DNA of 64,000 nucleotides from Polynucleobacter hirudinilacicola (lineage in GTDB: Bacteria; Pseudomonadota; Gammaproteobacteria; Burkholderiales; Burkholderiaceae), in assembly GCF_002192535.1 (NCBI RefSeq), contig NZ_NAIA01000001.1, positions 61,333 to 125,332 of the forward strand, read 5' to 3'. Of this stretch, positions 7,127 to 16,399 are shown one piece after another. The position numbers and the translations under genes are program-made. The notes beneath the pieces were generated by a model. It was not told the origin of the DNA. It saw only the letters and a program-made list of their open reading frames with translations, and made no database searches. Within the stretch, counting starts at the first letter, position 1. The number at the start of each line of letters is the position of its first letter.

Positions 7127-9217
7127 ATGAAAAAGCGCTTCTCTCTACATTTTCACATTTCAACTTTGTTCTTGTTAGTCATGGTATTGGTGGGTGGCGC
7201 CATTGGGCTATTGGCTTACAACACGATTAGTAAAATTCTGCTTCAGAGTGCTAGTGATAAATCTGAGGCTAAAGTGTTTCAGGTTTCCTCTAATTTATAC
7301 CGCCTCTTAGAGCCACCCGAGATTGCCGTCAAGTTGTTGGCTAATTCCGCGATCACAGATGCACTGACACTTTCTGAGCGAATGAAAAGGCTTGGCTTAT
7401 TACGACAAGTGCTTGCAGATAAGGGTGAAATAGCAGCCGTTTATATTGGTTATGAAAGTGGCGATTTTTTTCTTTTAAGACCCATACGAACTGATGCCGA
7501 ACGCACTAAATATAATGCGCCGCCTGAAACGCATTTTATGATTCAGAGCATTGAGCGTCAGGGCGCTACACTAGAAGGTAGCTATCTTTTTCTAGACTCC
7601 ACACTACGTTTACTTAAGGTGGATCGGCAGCCAGACTATGCAAAGAAATATTTTCCAAGGCAGCGGCCGTGGTATCAAAGTGCAATTAAAGACTCTGGCT
7701 CAATTATTACACCACCATATCTGTTTTTTGCTAACAGAAAAGTTGGCGTAACCATTGCAAATAAGGCTGAAAACAGTCGCAGCGTTGTTGCAGTAGACAT
7801 TGAGTTAGATGCCATTAGCAAGAACCTGGAAGAGCAGAAACAAACACCAAATAGTAAGTTTGCATTACTTGATGGTCAAGGATTTGTGATTGGAATAACT
7901 CAGGATGCTTCGCTGATTAAGGATTCTCTTGATGGTAGTGGGCGGATTAACCTGAAGCAGTTAAATGAATTTAATTCTCCCATCTTGACCCAAGTTTTTA
8001 ATGTCTTCAGTCAAAAGTCGGGATCTAATGACTTCATGGATGTTGTAGAAGTTGGTGGTGAAAAATGGGAAGTTGATATCCATTCATTCAAAGTGCCTGG
8101 ACAAAGTGATTTTATGCTTGTTAGTGCTGTGCCTCAGATTGAATTGCTTGCAGAAAGCATTCAGTTTAAAAATGATTTGTTGTGGGCGATTGCTTTGTTA
8201 TTTATTTTGATGACACCAGCGGGCTTATTTTTAGCTAGCAGCATATCAAAGCCAATTAAGTTTCTCGCACAAGAAACTGACAACATCCGTGAGCTTAAGC
8301 TACATGAATCTATCTATGTTGAGTCTAGAATTCAAGAGATTTCCACCCTGGGAAATTCTCTGAAGCGTTTGAAAAATACTATTTCCGCTTTCACTGCTTA
8401 TATTCCTCGAGATTTAGTGACGTCTTTGCTGAGGTCTGATGATGGTATTCAGGTTGGTGGCGAAAGTAGATATCTAACTATCCTTTTCTCTGACTTAAAG
8501 GATTTTTCTGCCCTATCTGAGACTACTCCGACAAGAGAGTTGCTTAGGCGGATTTCATCCTATCTAAAGCTAATGACTTATGCCATAAAGGAAGAGAGTG
8601 GAACTGTTGATAAGTTTATAGGCGACTCAGTAATGGCCTTTTGGGGTGCGCCGACATTAAATCCAAATCATGCCTTTCATGCTGCGGTTGCCGCTATAAA
8701 AACGAAGCGACGCATGCTGAAGTTAAATGCTGGATTGATTCAGGAAGGTAATATGCCATTGGTCGTAAGAATAGGCATCAATACCGATGCGGTGCTAGTG
8801 GGTAACATTGGCTCAGAAGAACGTTTAAGTTATACGGTCATGGGCGATGGTGTAAATATTGCCTCGCGTCTAGAAGGAATAAATAAAGAATTTGCTACTG
8901 ACATCATTATTAGCCATTCTGTTTTTAAAGAGGCTGGTGAGCGTTTGTGGGTTCGGCCAATTGATCAAATTACCGTCAAGGGTCGTGCTGGAGAAATATT
9001 GATTTATGAGTTACTTGGTATTAGAGGGGGCGATGCAGAAACCTCCCCCAGTGCTACTGAGATAATTTTGTGCGATTTAACCAGTAAAGCATTTAATTTT
9101 TATTCTGCCAAAAACTATGAGTCAGCTTTGGCGGTTTATCAGGAGTTAATTGAGCAATATGATGATGGGCTTGCTAAGGTGATGGCATCAAAGTGCCAAA
9201 GCCATATAGAAAGTTAG
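7127..9217 (+). CDS. Membrane-bound class III adenylate cyclase with periplasmic sensor domain
   Basis: A 696-residue protein. Transmembrane segment 1 is at about residues 11-33, a periplasmic double-Cache-like sensor spans 40-340 (PWYQSAIKDSG is typical), transmembrane segment 2 is at 349-372, a HAMP-like linker at 373-425, and a class III cyclase domain at about 446-630. Metal-binding aspartates are D456 (FSDLKDFS) and D500. K496 in VDKFIGD favours ATP over GTP. It should make cAMP in response to an extracellular ligand. The start at 7127 gives a normal signal-anchor; a 16-codon longer ORF begins at 7079. It is the only gene between two tRNA-Lys remnants, consistent with acquired cargo. Confidence 0.88.
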   Translation: MKKRFSLHFHISTLFLLVMVLVGGAIGLLAYNTISKILLQSASDKSEAKVFQVSSNLYRLLEPPEIAVKLLANSAITDALTLSERMKRLGLLRQVLADKGEIAAVYIGYESGDFFLLRPIRTDAERTKYNAPPETHFMIQSIERQGATLEGSYLFLDSTLRLLKVDRQPDYAKKYFPRQRPWYQSAIKDSGSIITPPYLFFANRKVGVTIANKAENSRSVVAVDIELDAISKNLEEQKQTPNSKFALLDGQGFVIGITQDASLIKDSLDGSGRINLKQLNEFNSPILTQVFNVFSQKSGSNDFMDVVEVGGEKWEVDIHSFKVPGQSDFMLVSAVPQIELLAESIQFKNDLLWAIALLFILMTPAGLFLASSISKPIKFLAQETDNIRELKLHESIYVESRIQEISTLGNSLKRLKNTISAFTAYIPRDLVTSLLRSDDGIQVGGESRYLTILFSDLKDFSALSETTPTRELLRRISSYLKLMTYAIKEESGTVDKFIGDSVMAFWGAPTLNPNHAFHAAVAAIKTKRRMLKLNAGLIQEGNMPLVVRIGINTDAVLVGNIGSEERLSYTVMGDGVNIASRLEGINKEFATDIIISHSVFKEAGERLWVRPIDQITVKGRAGEILIYELLGIRGGDAETSPSATEIILCDLTSKAFNFYSAKNYESALAVYQELIEQYDDGLAKVMASKCQSHIES

Positions 9218-9292
9218 TAATTATTAGACTTTGTACCTTATGTACACATCATCACCGATAGTACCAATCAGCAATCGCAGTATTCCATTAAT

Positions 9293-9354
9293 CAAAAGAA
9301 AGGGGATCGCATTTGTGTGACCCCTGTGTATTGCTGGTGTGTCGGGCGAGATTA
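9293..9354 (-). repeat. tRNA-Lys 3'-end remnant plus terminator hairpin
   Basis: Bases 9335-9354 match the last 20 nt of the tRNA-Lys gene with one mismatch (read on the minus strand). Directly to the left is AAAAGAAAGGGG with an imperfect inverted repeat (AGGGGATCGCA / TGTGACCCCT, 9301-9325) and a TGTATTGC spacer. This is the same order as the better copies at 17.5 and 20.6 kb. Confidence 0.68.
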
Positions 9355-9427
9355 TCCCTAGTAATTAGATAAGGTATTCGCTGCTCTCATCTCGAAGGCG
9401 CATACTCATAGACTATATGAGGAATAA

Positions 9428-9811
9428 ATGCAGATGAGAGTATTAATACTGGTTTTATCTTTGACTTGCTGTGGTGCGGCTCATGCAATCACTCCACAGG
9501 ATCTTTTGAAGACTTATGAGTCTAAGTCCGGCAAAGCGTCAGTAAGCAAGGGCGAGCAATTTTTTAATACTAAACATGGAAAAGAGTGGAGCTGTGCTTC
9601 ATGCCATGAGAATCCACCAAACCATGAAACTAAGCATATCGTTACGGGTAAGGTAATTAAACCCTTATCACCCAATGCTGATCCAACTCGCTTTACTGAT
9701 GAAGCCAAGGCGGATAAGTGGTTTAAGCGTAACTGTAATGATGTACTAGGGCGCGAATGTACTGCACAAGAAAAAGCAGATGTTCTTGTTTGGCTTTTAA
9801 GTGTTAAGTAG
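9428..9811 (+). CDS. SHP-type monoheme cytochrome c (DUF1924)
   Basis: A 127-residue periplasmic cytochrome. An N-terminal signal peptide (VLILVLSLTCCGAAHA) precedes the heme motif CASCH at residues 56-60. The C-terminal part carries RNCNDVLGREC and EKADVLVWLL, the hallmark of the DUF1924/SHP family. SHP (sphaeroides heme protein) can bind oxygen or nitric oxide at a heme with an Asn ligand. The next two genes, a diheme cytochrome and a b561, complete the known dhc-shp-cytb type of cluster. ATG at 9428 and 9434 are both possible starts behind AGGA. Confidence 0.9.
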   Translation: MQMRVLILVLSLTCCGAAHAITPQDLLKTYESKSGKASVSKGEQFFNTKHGKEWSCASCHENPPNHETKHIVTGKVIKPLSPNADPTRFTDEAKADKWFKRNCNDVLGRECTAQEKADVLVWLLSVK

Positions 9812-9818
9812 GGTGTAA

Positions 9819-10277
9819 ATGAAAAATTATTTAAGCTTATTGTTAGCTATATTTCTGATCAATCCGGCCATGGGAGCCAAAATGCCCATGCCATCTGATA
9901 TGCCTAAGTCATACGAAACCGAATGTGCTAGCTGTCATATGCCATATCCACCTGGATTGCTGGGAGAGCAAACTTGGCAAAATATTATGAGTGGGCTTAG
10001 CAAACACTTTGGCGCGGACGCCAGCATGGATGATAAAGAAAAAAAAGAAATCAGTGCTTGGTTAAGGAAAAATGCAGCCACTAAGCAAAAATATAATGTG
10101 TTAGCACCAGATAATCGCATTACTAAAACACCATGGTTTATTCGCGAACATGACGAGATCAAGGCTGATGTTTGGAAAAGAGTTGGTATCAAGAGTCCGG
10201 CTAATTGTGGGGCCTGTCATGTCAATGCGACTGAGGGCATCTTCAGTGAAAAGAGTATTTCAATACCCACTAAATGA
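9819..10277 (+). CDS. Periplasmic diheme cytochrome c (DHC)
   Basis: A 152-residue protein with a signal peptide (LSLLLAIFLINPAMGA) and two heme-binding motifs, CASCH near residue 38 and CGACH near residue 130, spaced as in the DHC family. The partner SHP gene ends 7 bp upstream and the cytochrome b gene overlaps its stop by 4 bp. In the characterised clusters DHC passes electrons between the membrane cytochrome b and SHP. I infer the same chain here: quinol to cytochrome b561 to DHC to SHP. Confidence 0.92.
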   Translation: MKNYLSLLLAIFLINPAMGAKMPMPSDMPKSYETECASCHMPYPPGLLGEQTWQNIMSGLSKHFGADASMDDKEKKEISAWLRKNAATKQKYNVLAPDNRITKTPWFIREHDEIKADVWKRVGIKSPANCGACHVNATEGIFSEKSISIPTK

Positions 10278-10912
10278 TTAATAAGCCAACAATCTTGGTA
10301 TGGGATGTGCCAACCCGAGTTTTTCATTGGCTTTTAGTAATTTGTTTTGCTGGCGCTTGGCTTACTGCAGAGAGTGAGCGTCTCCAAATGATCCACTATG
10401 CATTTGGATATTCTGCGTGTGCATTAATACTCTTTAGAGTGGTCTGGGGTTTTATTGGTACAAGATACGCACGCTTTACCCAATTTGTTAAGGGCCCAGC
10501 AGAAATGTGGAAACATGCCAGGGCATTATTAGGCAGTCATCAAGATTCGAGCCCTGGACATAATCCCGTGGGCGGCATTGTGATGGTTGGTCTAATGCTA
10601 CTGATTTTATTGATAGGTCTCACCGGCTACTTCAGCGTGAAGGAGTTTTTTGGGGATTTGATGGGTGAGGCACATGAGATGATCTCAAACCTAGCCCTAG
10701 CAGTAGTTGCGATTCACGTTGCTGCTGCCATCATGATGAGCTTTCTACAAAAAGAGAATTTAGTGAAAGCAATGGTAGATGGTAAAAAACAGGGCTTACC
10801 TGATCAGGGCATTCGATATCCGCAGTATGTAGTTGGAGTCTTACTAATAGTGGCTTCGGGATACATTTTTTATTTAGTTATCAGTGGTTCTTTACCAGGC
10901 CTTACACAATAG
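10274..10912 (+). CDS. Cytochrome b561-family membrane protein
   Basis: A 212-residue protein of the Ni-hydrogenase-type b561 family with four main hydrophobic helices and one C-terminal helix. The start has WDVPTRVFHWLLVICF, with the family heme-ligand histidine in TRVFHW. Further histidines sit in IHYAFGY, HEM and AIHVAAA. It should anchor electron transfer in the inner membrane and donate to the diheme cytochrome. Its ATG overlaps the diheme gene stop. It is the last gene of the three-gene operon. Confidence 0.9.
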   Translation: MINKPTILVWDVPTRVFHWLLVICFAGAWLTAESERLQMIHYAFGYSACALILFRVVWGFIGTRYARFTQFVKGPAEMWKHARALLGSHQDSSPGHNPVGGIVMVGLMLLILLIGLTGYFSVKEFFGDLMGEAHEMISNLALAVVAIHVAAAIMMSFLQKENLVKAMVDGKKQGLPDQGIRYPQYVVGVLLIVASGYIFYLVISGSLPGLTQ

Positions 10913-10953
10913 CGTCTTAATAAGCCAATCATTTTCATAGGTATAAACCTAAA

Positions 10954-11037
10954 ATGAAAACCTATCCAAAGGTAGCGTTTGCATTGCTGGTGGGTTGGGC
11001 GATATCTATTTGTATTGCAATTTATCGGATTGGCTGA
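10954..11037 (+). CDS. Possible 27-residue membrane peptide
   Basis: An ORF of 27 codons encoding a basic start (MKTYPKV), one hydrophobic helix (AFALLVGWAISICIAIY) and an RIG end. A weak AGGT lies 11 nt upstream. The middle of the ORF (10988-11006) also resembles the tRNA-Lys 3' end. It may therefore be a remnant that happens to be open rather than a gene. Confidence 0.3.
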   Translation: MKTYPKVAFALLVGWAISICIAIYRIG

Positions 11038-11069
11038 AAGATATTGGGCGATTACTGATAGCTACTAAA

Positions 11070-11849
11070 TTATTGCTCCCATTTTGCTGTATAGGCTTTT
11101 ATTTTTTCTGGACCTAATTCCGCAAGATATTTATTGAAATCATCACGAATAGGTGAGCCTTTAGCAAAGGCAAATCCCAGTCTATCCCCATAAGGAATTT
11201 CATAGCTGCTTTGGACTGGTAGATGTAGCTTTTTAATATAGGTGCTCAGCATAGAGCTATCTGTAAAAACTAAATCTAAATTTCCATTATTAAGATCTGT
11301 GAGTGCCTCGCTATAGGAGGGATAGAGTTTGACTTTACTAACAGAGTAATAACCTTTAGGCTCTAAGGTATTCTGGACATAGCCCATAAATACTGTGCCC
11401 GTGGGGAATCCAATAGAATATTTTTTGAGTTGGCCTATATCGGTAATGCGGATATTACGTTTTGTGAGGCTCACTAAATTCCATGTACTTTCAGCATAGG
11501 GATTTGAAAATTCCATTGCTTGCTTTCGCTGGTCTGTAATGGAAATGCCAGAGAAGGCGATATCAGCTTGGCTGCTGGCCACCGCTCCAAACATACCTGC
11601 AAAATCATAAGATTTAATCTTATATGCATAGCCACGAGATTCGCAGTAGCCTTTGAAAATTTCATGGTCTACTCCAACCAGTTGACCATTTTGCTCAAAC
11701 GAATAAGGGGGTACGGTAGGTGCAACAGCAGCCTGTATTGTCTTAGCATTATCTTCGTTTGATTTGGAACATCCTACGGTAGTCAAGAATATAGAGGTTG
11801 CAAATATCGCTACTAGAGAGGGCTGAAATAGTCGCTTAGAAATTTTCAT
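11070..11849 (-). CDS. Family 3 amino-acid-binding lipoprotein (ABC transporter receptor)
   Basis: A 259-residue secreted receptor. A lipoprotein signal ends at TTVGC (Cys at about residue 27), followed by a type II periplasmic-binding fold with family 3 markers ([41 protein letters not shown]). It is clearly paralogous to the receptor at 12085-12837: both contain [16 protein letters not shown] and SKVKLYPSY. The two are transcribed divergently. Only the other one is followed by permease and ATPase genes, so this copy probably serves the same transporter with a different ligand range. Confidence 0.9.
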   Translation of the reverse strand: MKISKRLFQPSLVAIFATSIFLTTVGCSKSNEDNAKTIQAAVAPTVPPYSFEQNGQLVGVDHEIFKGYCESRGYAYKIKSYDFAGMFGAVASSQADIAFSGISITDQRKQAMEFSNPYAESTWNLVSLTKRNIRITDIGQLKKYSIGFPTGTVFMGYVQNTLEPKGYYSVSKVKLYPSYSEALTDLNNGNLDLVFTDSSMLSTYIKKLHLPVQSSYEIPYGDRLGFAFAKGSPIRDDFNKYLAELGPEKIKAYTAKWEQ

Positions 11850-12000
11850 ATGGCGTTCTCATTTTTTGGATATGTTAGAAAACTTTACCATTAAGCTCTC
11901 TTGAGACTAAAAAATTGAAAAAGTTTGATGCTGATGGTTTCATTCCGGATAGAGTTGCCAAGAAAGGCTCAAAACTGCCCTGGATAGTCTTATTAACTAG

Positions 12001-12837
<837 letters not shown>

Positions 12838-12856
12838 TCCTCCAGGAAATATCACG

Positions 12857-13516
12857 ATGAGTCTTTTGGATATTCTGTTAGATCTAGGGCATGGCGTTGT
12901 CTATACCGTGATGGTGACTCTCGTTTGCAGTATGACTGGCCTTGCGGTTGGTCTACTGCTCTCTAGTCTGTATAGACTGTCAATCAGAAGCATCTCCTTT
13001 TTAATCGATATCTATACCTATATTTTCAGAGGCGTCCCAGTATTGGTTTTGCTATTCATGGTGTATTTTGGTCTCCCTGGTATAGGCATAAAACCGCCGC
13101 CTTTATTAGCAATGGCTATGAGTTTGGGGCTGGTTGCTGGCGCCTATTTAACTGAAGTATTTCGTGGCGCATTTAATTCTGTCGACCCAGCTGAAATTGT
13201 TGCGGCACAAGCTATGGGTATGACTCGTATCCAGGTGCTCCGGTATATTGAAATTCCACAGATGCTCCGTTTTGCTGTGCCCGGTATGGTTAATGAGTTC
13301 ACTTCTGTCCTGAAGTATTCGCCATTTGCTTATACCGTTGGCATTCCAGAGATTACCAAAGAGGCCATGACATTGACAGCAAATACTCTGAAGGGGATTG
13401 AGATTTATCTCGCAGTTGGGGTTCTCTATTTTGCAATTTATCGAATTTTATTGGTGGGAGTTCATCTTATCCAAAAACATTATGAAATCCCAGGCATGAG
13501 AGAGGCTTCAGCATGA
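12857..13516 (+). CDS. Amino-acid ABC transporter permease (HisM/GlnP family)
   Basis: A 219-residue inner-membrane protein with about five helices. The EAA-type loop that docks the ATPase is seen as EIVAAQAMGMTRIQVLRYIEIPQ. It follows the receptor gene by 19 bp, with AGGAA before the ATG. Its end overlaps the ATPase gene by 4 bp. With the second permease (14247-14915) it would form a heterodimeric channel. Confidence 0.92.
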   Translation: MSLLDILLDLGHGVVYTVMVTLVCSMTGLAVGLLLSSLYRLSIRSISFLIDIYTYIFRGVPVLVLLFMVYFGLPGIGIKPPPLLAMAMSLGLVAGAYLTEVFRGAFNSVDPAEIVAAQAMGMTRIQVLRYIEIPQMLRFAVPGMVNEFTSVLKYSPFAYTVGIPEITKEAMTLTANTLKGIEIYLAVGVLYFAIYRILLVGVHLIQKHYEIPGMREASA

Positions 13517-14247
13517 CAGTAATCGCCATTCGGGATCTTGCCAAGCAATTTGGCGATCAAGCTGTGCTTTCCGGAATTAATCTAGACCTTAATCAAGGCG
13601 AAGTGAAGGTTTTGATGGGCTCATCTGGAAGTGGTAAATCAACCTTATTGAGATGTCTTAATAGACTAGTTGAGCCTACATCTGGATCAATTCAATTCAA
13701 GGGAAAAGAGATTCTGGATGCGAGTGTTGATGTTCGTGCTTTACGCAAGCAGATCGGATTTGTGTTTCAGCAATTTGCTTTATATAGCCATCTTACCGTA
13801 CTAGAAAATGTCACATTAGCCTTGCGTAAATTGGAAGGCATGGGACTAAAAGAGGCCAATGAGAAAGCTTTGCATGAATTATCTCAATTTGAGATGGCTC
13901 CCCACCAGAGTAAGTATCCCTCTCAATTATCGGGTGGCCAAAAGCAGCGTGTTGCTATTGCGAGAGCTTTAGCAATGGATCCCGCAGTTCTTTTGCTCGA
14001 TGAGCCAACTTCGGCACTGGATCCAGTGATGTCGCGTGATGTCTGCGACCTGATTAATCACCTGCATCGTAATGGAATTACGATGCTTTGTGTAACGCAT
14101 GATTTAGGTCTAGCAAGCGGAATTGCAGATAGAGTCCTCTTTTTGGATAAGGGCGTTATTCGTGCTGATGAACGTATCGATGTCCTGGCTAACGATCATT
14201 CTGATCCAGAACTGCAAGCATTTTTTGGCAAGAGAGAGCCTGTCTGA
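13513..14247 (+). CDS. Amino-acid ABC transporter ATP-binding protein
   Basis: A 244-residue ATPase of the GlnQ/HisP type. Walker A is GSSGSGKST, the Q loop lies in FVFQQFALYSHLTV, the signature is LSGGQKQRVAIARA and Walker B is VLLLDEPTSALD, followed by the H-loop VTHD. It overlaps both flanking permease genes by 1-4 bp, giving a receptor-permease-ATPase-permease operon that powers uptake of a polar or other amino acid. Confidence 0.95.
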   Translation: MTVIAIRDLAKQFGDQAVLSGINLDLNQGEVKVLMGSSGSGKSTLLRCLNRLVEPTSGSIQFKGKEILDASVDVRALRKQIGFVFQQFALYSHLTVLENVTLALRKLEGMGLKEANEKALHELSQFEMAPHQSKYPSQLSGGQKQRVAIARALAMDPAVLLLDEPTSALDPVMSRDVCDLINHLHRNGITMLCVTHDLGLASGIADRVLFLDKGVIRADERIDVLANDHSDPELQAFFGKREPV

Positions 14248-14915
14248 TGGGGCCTTGGAGTACTTTTGAGCGTGATCTTCTGGAGCAAATGCCGCTGATA
14301 TTGACTGGCCTTGTTAATACCCTGCAATTAGCAGCGATCATCAGTGTCACCGGATTTATGTTGGGTATTTTTGTCTTCTATCTCACGCTCAGTAAAAATA
14401 GCATGATACGCAATGCAACAAATGCTTATATTTCTTTTTTTATTGGTATGCCGCTGATCGTCCTCTTATTTTTAATGTACTATGGACTACCTCAGTGGGG
14501 CGTTCGCTTAAGTCCATTTACTGTTGCTGTGATTGGATTCACTTTAAATGTTGCTGCCTACAATGCCGCTTATCTTAAAACAGCATTTAATGGCTTGGAC
14601 TTTAGTCAAATAGAGGCTGCATCAGCGCAAGGTTTTAAGCCGTTACAAATATTTCGTTTGATTACCTTGCCGCAAGTATTGCTGACCTCTGTGCCAGCAT
14701 TAACAAATCAAGTGATTGCCAATCTTAAAGATAGTTCTGTGACCTTTTTAATTCAGTACACAGAGTTCTTTGCGCGTATGCAGCAGCTGGCATCTACGAA
14801 TTTCCAGTTCTTTAAAGCCTATTTACTAACTGCCTTAGTGTATTTACTACTCGTTTCAGTGATTGTATTGGTCGCCAGAAGCATAGAAAAACGCATATTC
14901 ATACCAAGAAACTAG
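14247..14915 (+). CDS. Amino-acid ABC transporter permease (second subunit)
   Basis: A 222-residue permease with about five helices. The docking loop is IEAASAQGFKPLQIFRLITLPQ. It begins on the last base of the ATPase stop codon. It is the last gene of the operon. A short inverted repeat (CCAAGAAA / TTTCTTGG, 14904-14928) overlaps the stop, and a stronger hairpin at 14979-15002 follows, which also belongs to a tRNA-Lys remnant. Confidence 0.92.
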   Translation: MGPWSTFERDLLEQMPLILTGLVNTLQLAAIISVTGFMLGIFVFYLTLSKNSMIRNATNAYISFFIGMPLIVLLFLMYYGLPQWGVRLSPFTVAVIGFTLNVAAYNAAYLKTAFNGLDFSQIEAASAQGFKPLQIFRLITLPQVLLTSVPALTNQVIANLKDSSVTFLIQYTEFFARMQQLASTNFQFFKAYLLTALVYLLLVSVIVLVARSIEKRIFIPRN

Positions 14916-14970
14916 TAGTTTTTCTTGGTTAAAGTCTCGATAAGATAATTCACATTATCGGTATTGAAGG

Positions 14971-15050
14971 TCAAAAGAAAAAGCCACTCGATAGTGGCTT
15001 TTGTGTTGCTGGTGGGACGGGCGAGATACGAACTCGCGACCAGAGGGTTA
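14971..15050 (-). repeat. tRNA-Lys 3'-end remnant plus terminator hairpin
   Basis: Bases 15010-15050 match the last 41 nt of the tRNA-Lys gene with several mismatches, keeping the T-arm (CGAACTCGCGACC). To the left a perfect inverted repeat (AAAAGCCACT / AGTGGCTTTT, 14979-15002) sits after TCAAAAGAAA. That is the terminator position of the other copies, but with a different stem sequence. The hairpin can also terminate the ABC-transporter operon from the left. The right end supplies the stop codon of the next gene. Confidence 0.8.
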
Positions 15051-16019
15051 GGCTGTTTTAGCAGGGATATTCCATCTTCTTCGAAGATCCTCTAATGGCT
15101 CATGAGCGTAATCAAAGAAATCAATCCCAAGAACTAAATCGATGCTAACTTCTTTGCCCCTTTGTAAGGCAATGGCAATGCGCTCAGGCCCATTAATCAA
15201 TTCCATATCATGTCCTAAGTGAGGAGCCCCAGCAACAATCGTTTTTAGTAAGCCACCTTGAAAAATGCTGAGCGTCCCCAAAAAATTCATGACTGCACTT
15301 TCAGATTGTGTGGCCATCGTACTAAAGGCAGCTACCTCCATCTCTCCAATGCCGTTAGAGTCATAATCTGCCAGAACATGAATCCAGTCATGATGCGCGA
15401 CTGCTTCGTTGATTCCGCCAATTACACCGGGAAAATTAAAGTTCCGCTTTTTATAAAAATCCCAAAGGCCTCTACCTAAAGTACCATCTGGGAGTTTTTG
15501 CAGATTTTCATAGCGCGTAGCCACCTCATCCGAGGCATCCATGGTCATCATAGTGGCGCTAAGCCCATACTTTTGATCTAGCTGAGAAAAATTGGGTGAG
15601 GAGAGATCCGCATCATAAAAATAATTAGAGCGGTAAAAGTCTTGCTGAGCTTGGGCAACTAATTGTTTAGAAAGATCCCGAATTAATGCTAGCCCATTAT
15701 TTTTAATGGCGAGTTTCTGGGCCCATAAATTAATGGCATCAGAAATTTCTGGTGAGATAGAGGTGCATAATAATTCTGTAGCTAGCATTAAATCCAATAC
15801 TTCATTACGCTTATCTGGCTCTGGCATTGCTAGGGCAAATTCTTCGGTACTGATCGGTTCCAATGTCTCGAAATCGCAGTCATAGGACATGAGGCTATGA
15901 AAAACGATTCTCAGGAATTGGGGTTGTATTTCATTGGACCAACCATTTTGACGACAGGTGCTAATCACTGCCCTTGCCATAATGGGTGCATCTGCTGGAG
16001 TGGTGTGCTTAAAGAACAT
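15048..16019 (-). CDS. Coq4-like protein with metal-site motif and N-terminal helical domain
   Basis: A 323-residue soluble protein. Residues 210-226 read HDWIHVLADYDSNGIGE, which fits the HDxxH-x11-E zinc/metal signature of Coq4, a scaffold and decarboxylating enzyme of ubiquinone synthesis. GRGLWDFYKKRNFNFPG (residues 182-198) precedes it as in Coq4. The first 130 residues are helical and weakly suggest a TerB-like domain. The stop codon lies inside the tRNA-Lys remnant at 15010-15050, so the gene runs directly into the att-like repeat. I infer a quinone-linked or related role. No ubi genes are nearby. Confidence 0.72.
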   Translation of the reverse strand: MFFKHTTPADAPIMARAVISTCRQNGWSNEIQPQFLRIVFHSLMSYDCDFETLEPISTEEFALAMPEPDKRNEVLDLMLATELLCTSISPEISDAINLWAQKLAIKNNGLALIRDLSKQLVAQAQQDFYRSNYFYDADLSSPNFSQLDQKYGLSATMMTMDASDEVATRYENLQKLPDGTLGRGLWDFYKKRNFNFPGVIGGINEAVAHHDWIHVLADYDSNGIGEMEVAAFSTMATQSESAVMNFLGTLSIFQGGLLKTIVAGAPHLGHDMELINGPERIAIALQRGKEVSIDLVLGIDFFDYAHEPLEDLRRRWNIPAKTA

Positions 16020-16118
16020 ATCGTCTGTTTAACTTTGCAGGCTAGGTGAATACATTTTGTAAACTTGCTTAAATACAATGGACTGATGGCTAAATACTTA
16101 ATAGATCAGTTCTGTATC

Positions 16119-16394
16119 ATGAAAGCAAATCAGATATTGGGGGCTATTTTAGCTACTTTTGCTACTGTAGTTTTAGGTTCAGCATGTGCCCAATCGACTT
16201 TAACCGCTACTGGGGTCCTGTGAGATGATCCTCATAGGTCGGTAGATTCCATTATTTGTGATCTCAGAGTTACTCCTGAGCAATTTAGAACCTGTTTTAG
16301 CAATATCAATCCAGCGCCACCCGGAGCTATGCCCGAGAGTAATCAAAATCAAGTGATGGACCGCTATAGACCGAGTAGTAGAGCCGTTCAATAA
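16119..16394 (+). pseudogene. Small secreted protein gene interrupted by an in-frame TGA
   Basis: From ATG 16119 the frame encodes a signal peptide (ILGAILATFATVVLGSACAQ) and then meets TGA at 16221-16223. The same frame stays open for another 57 codons to TAA at 16394, with protein-like content (DDPHRSVDSIICDL, VTPEQFRTCF, NPAPPGAMPE, two cysteines). A single-base change such as CGA to TGA would explain it. I call it a recently inactivated gene. Read-through or selenocysteine is unlikely, as no SECIS-like hairpin is evident. Confidence 0.6.
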
Positions 16395-16399
16395 ATTGA

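Noticed and set aside
16221..16223. Selenocysteine at the in-frame TGA of the small secreted protein
   Set aside because: No SECIS-like hairpin is apparent after the TGA, and the sequence looks like ordinary nonsense mutation.
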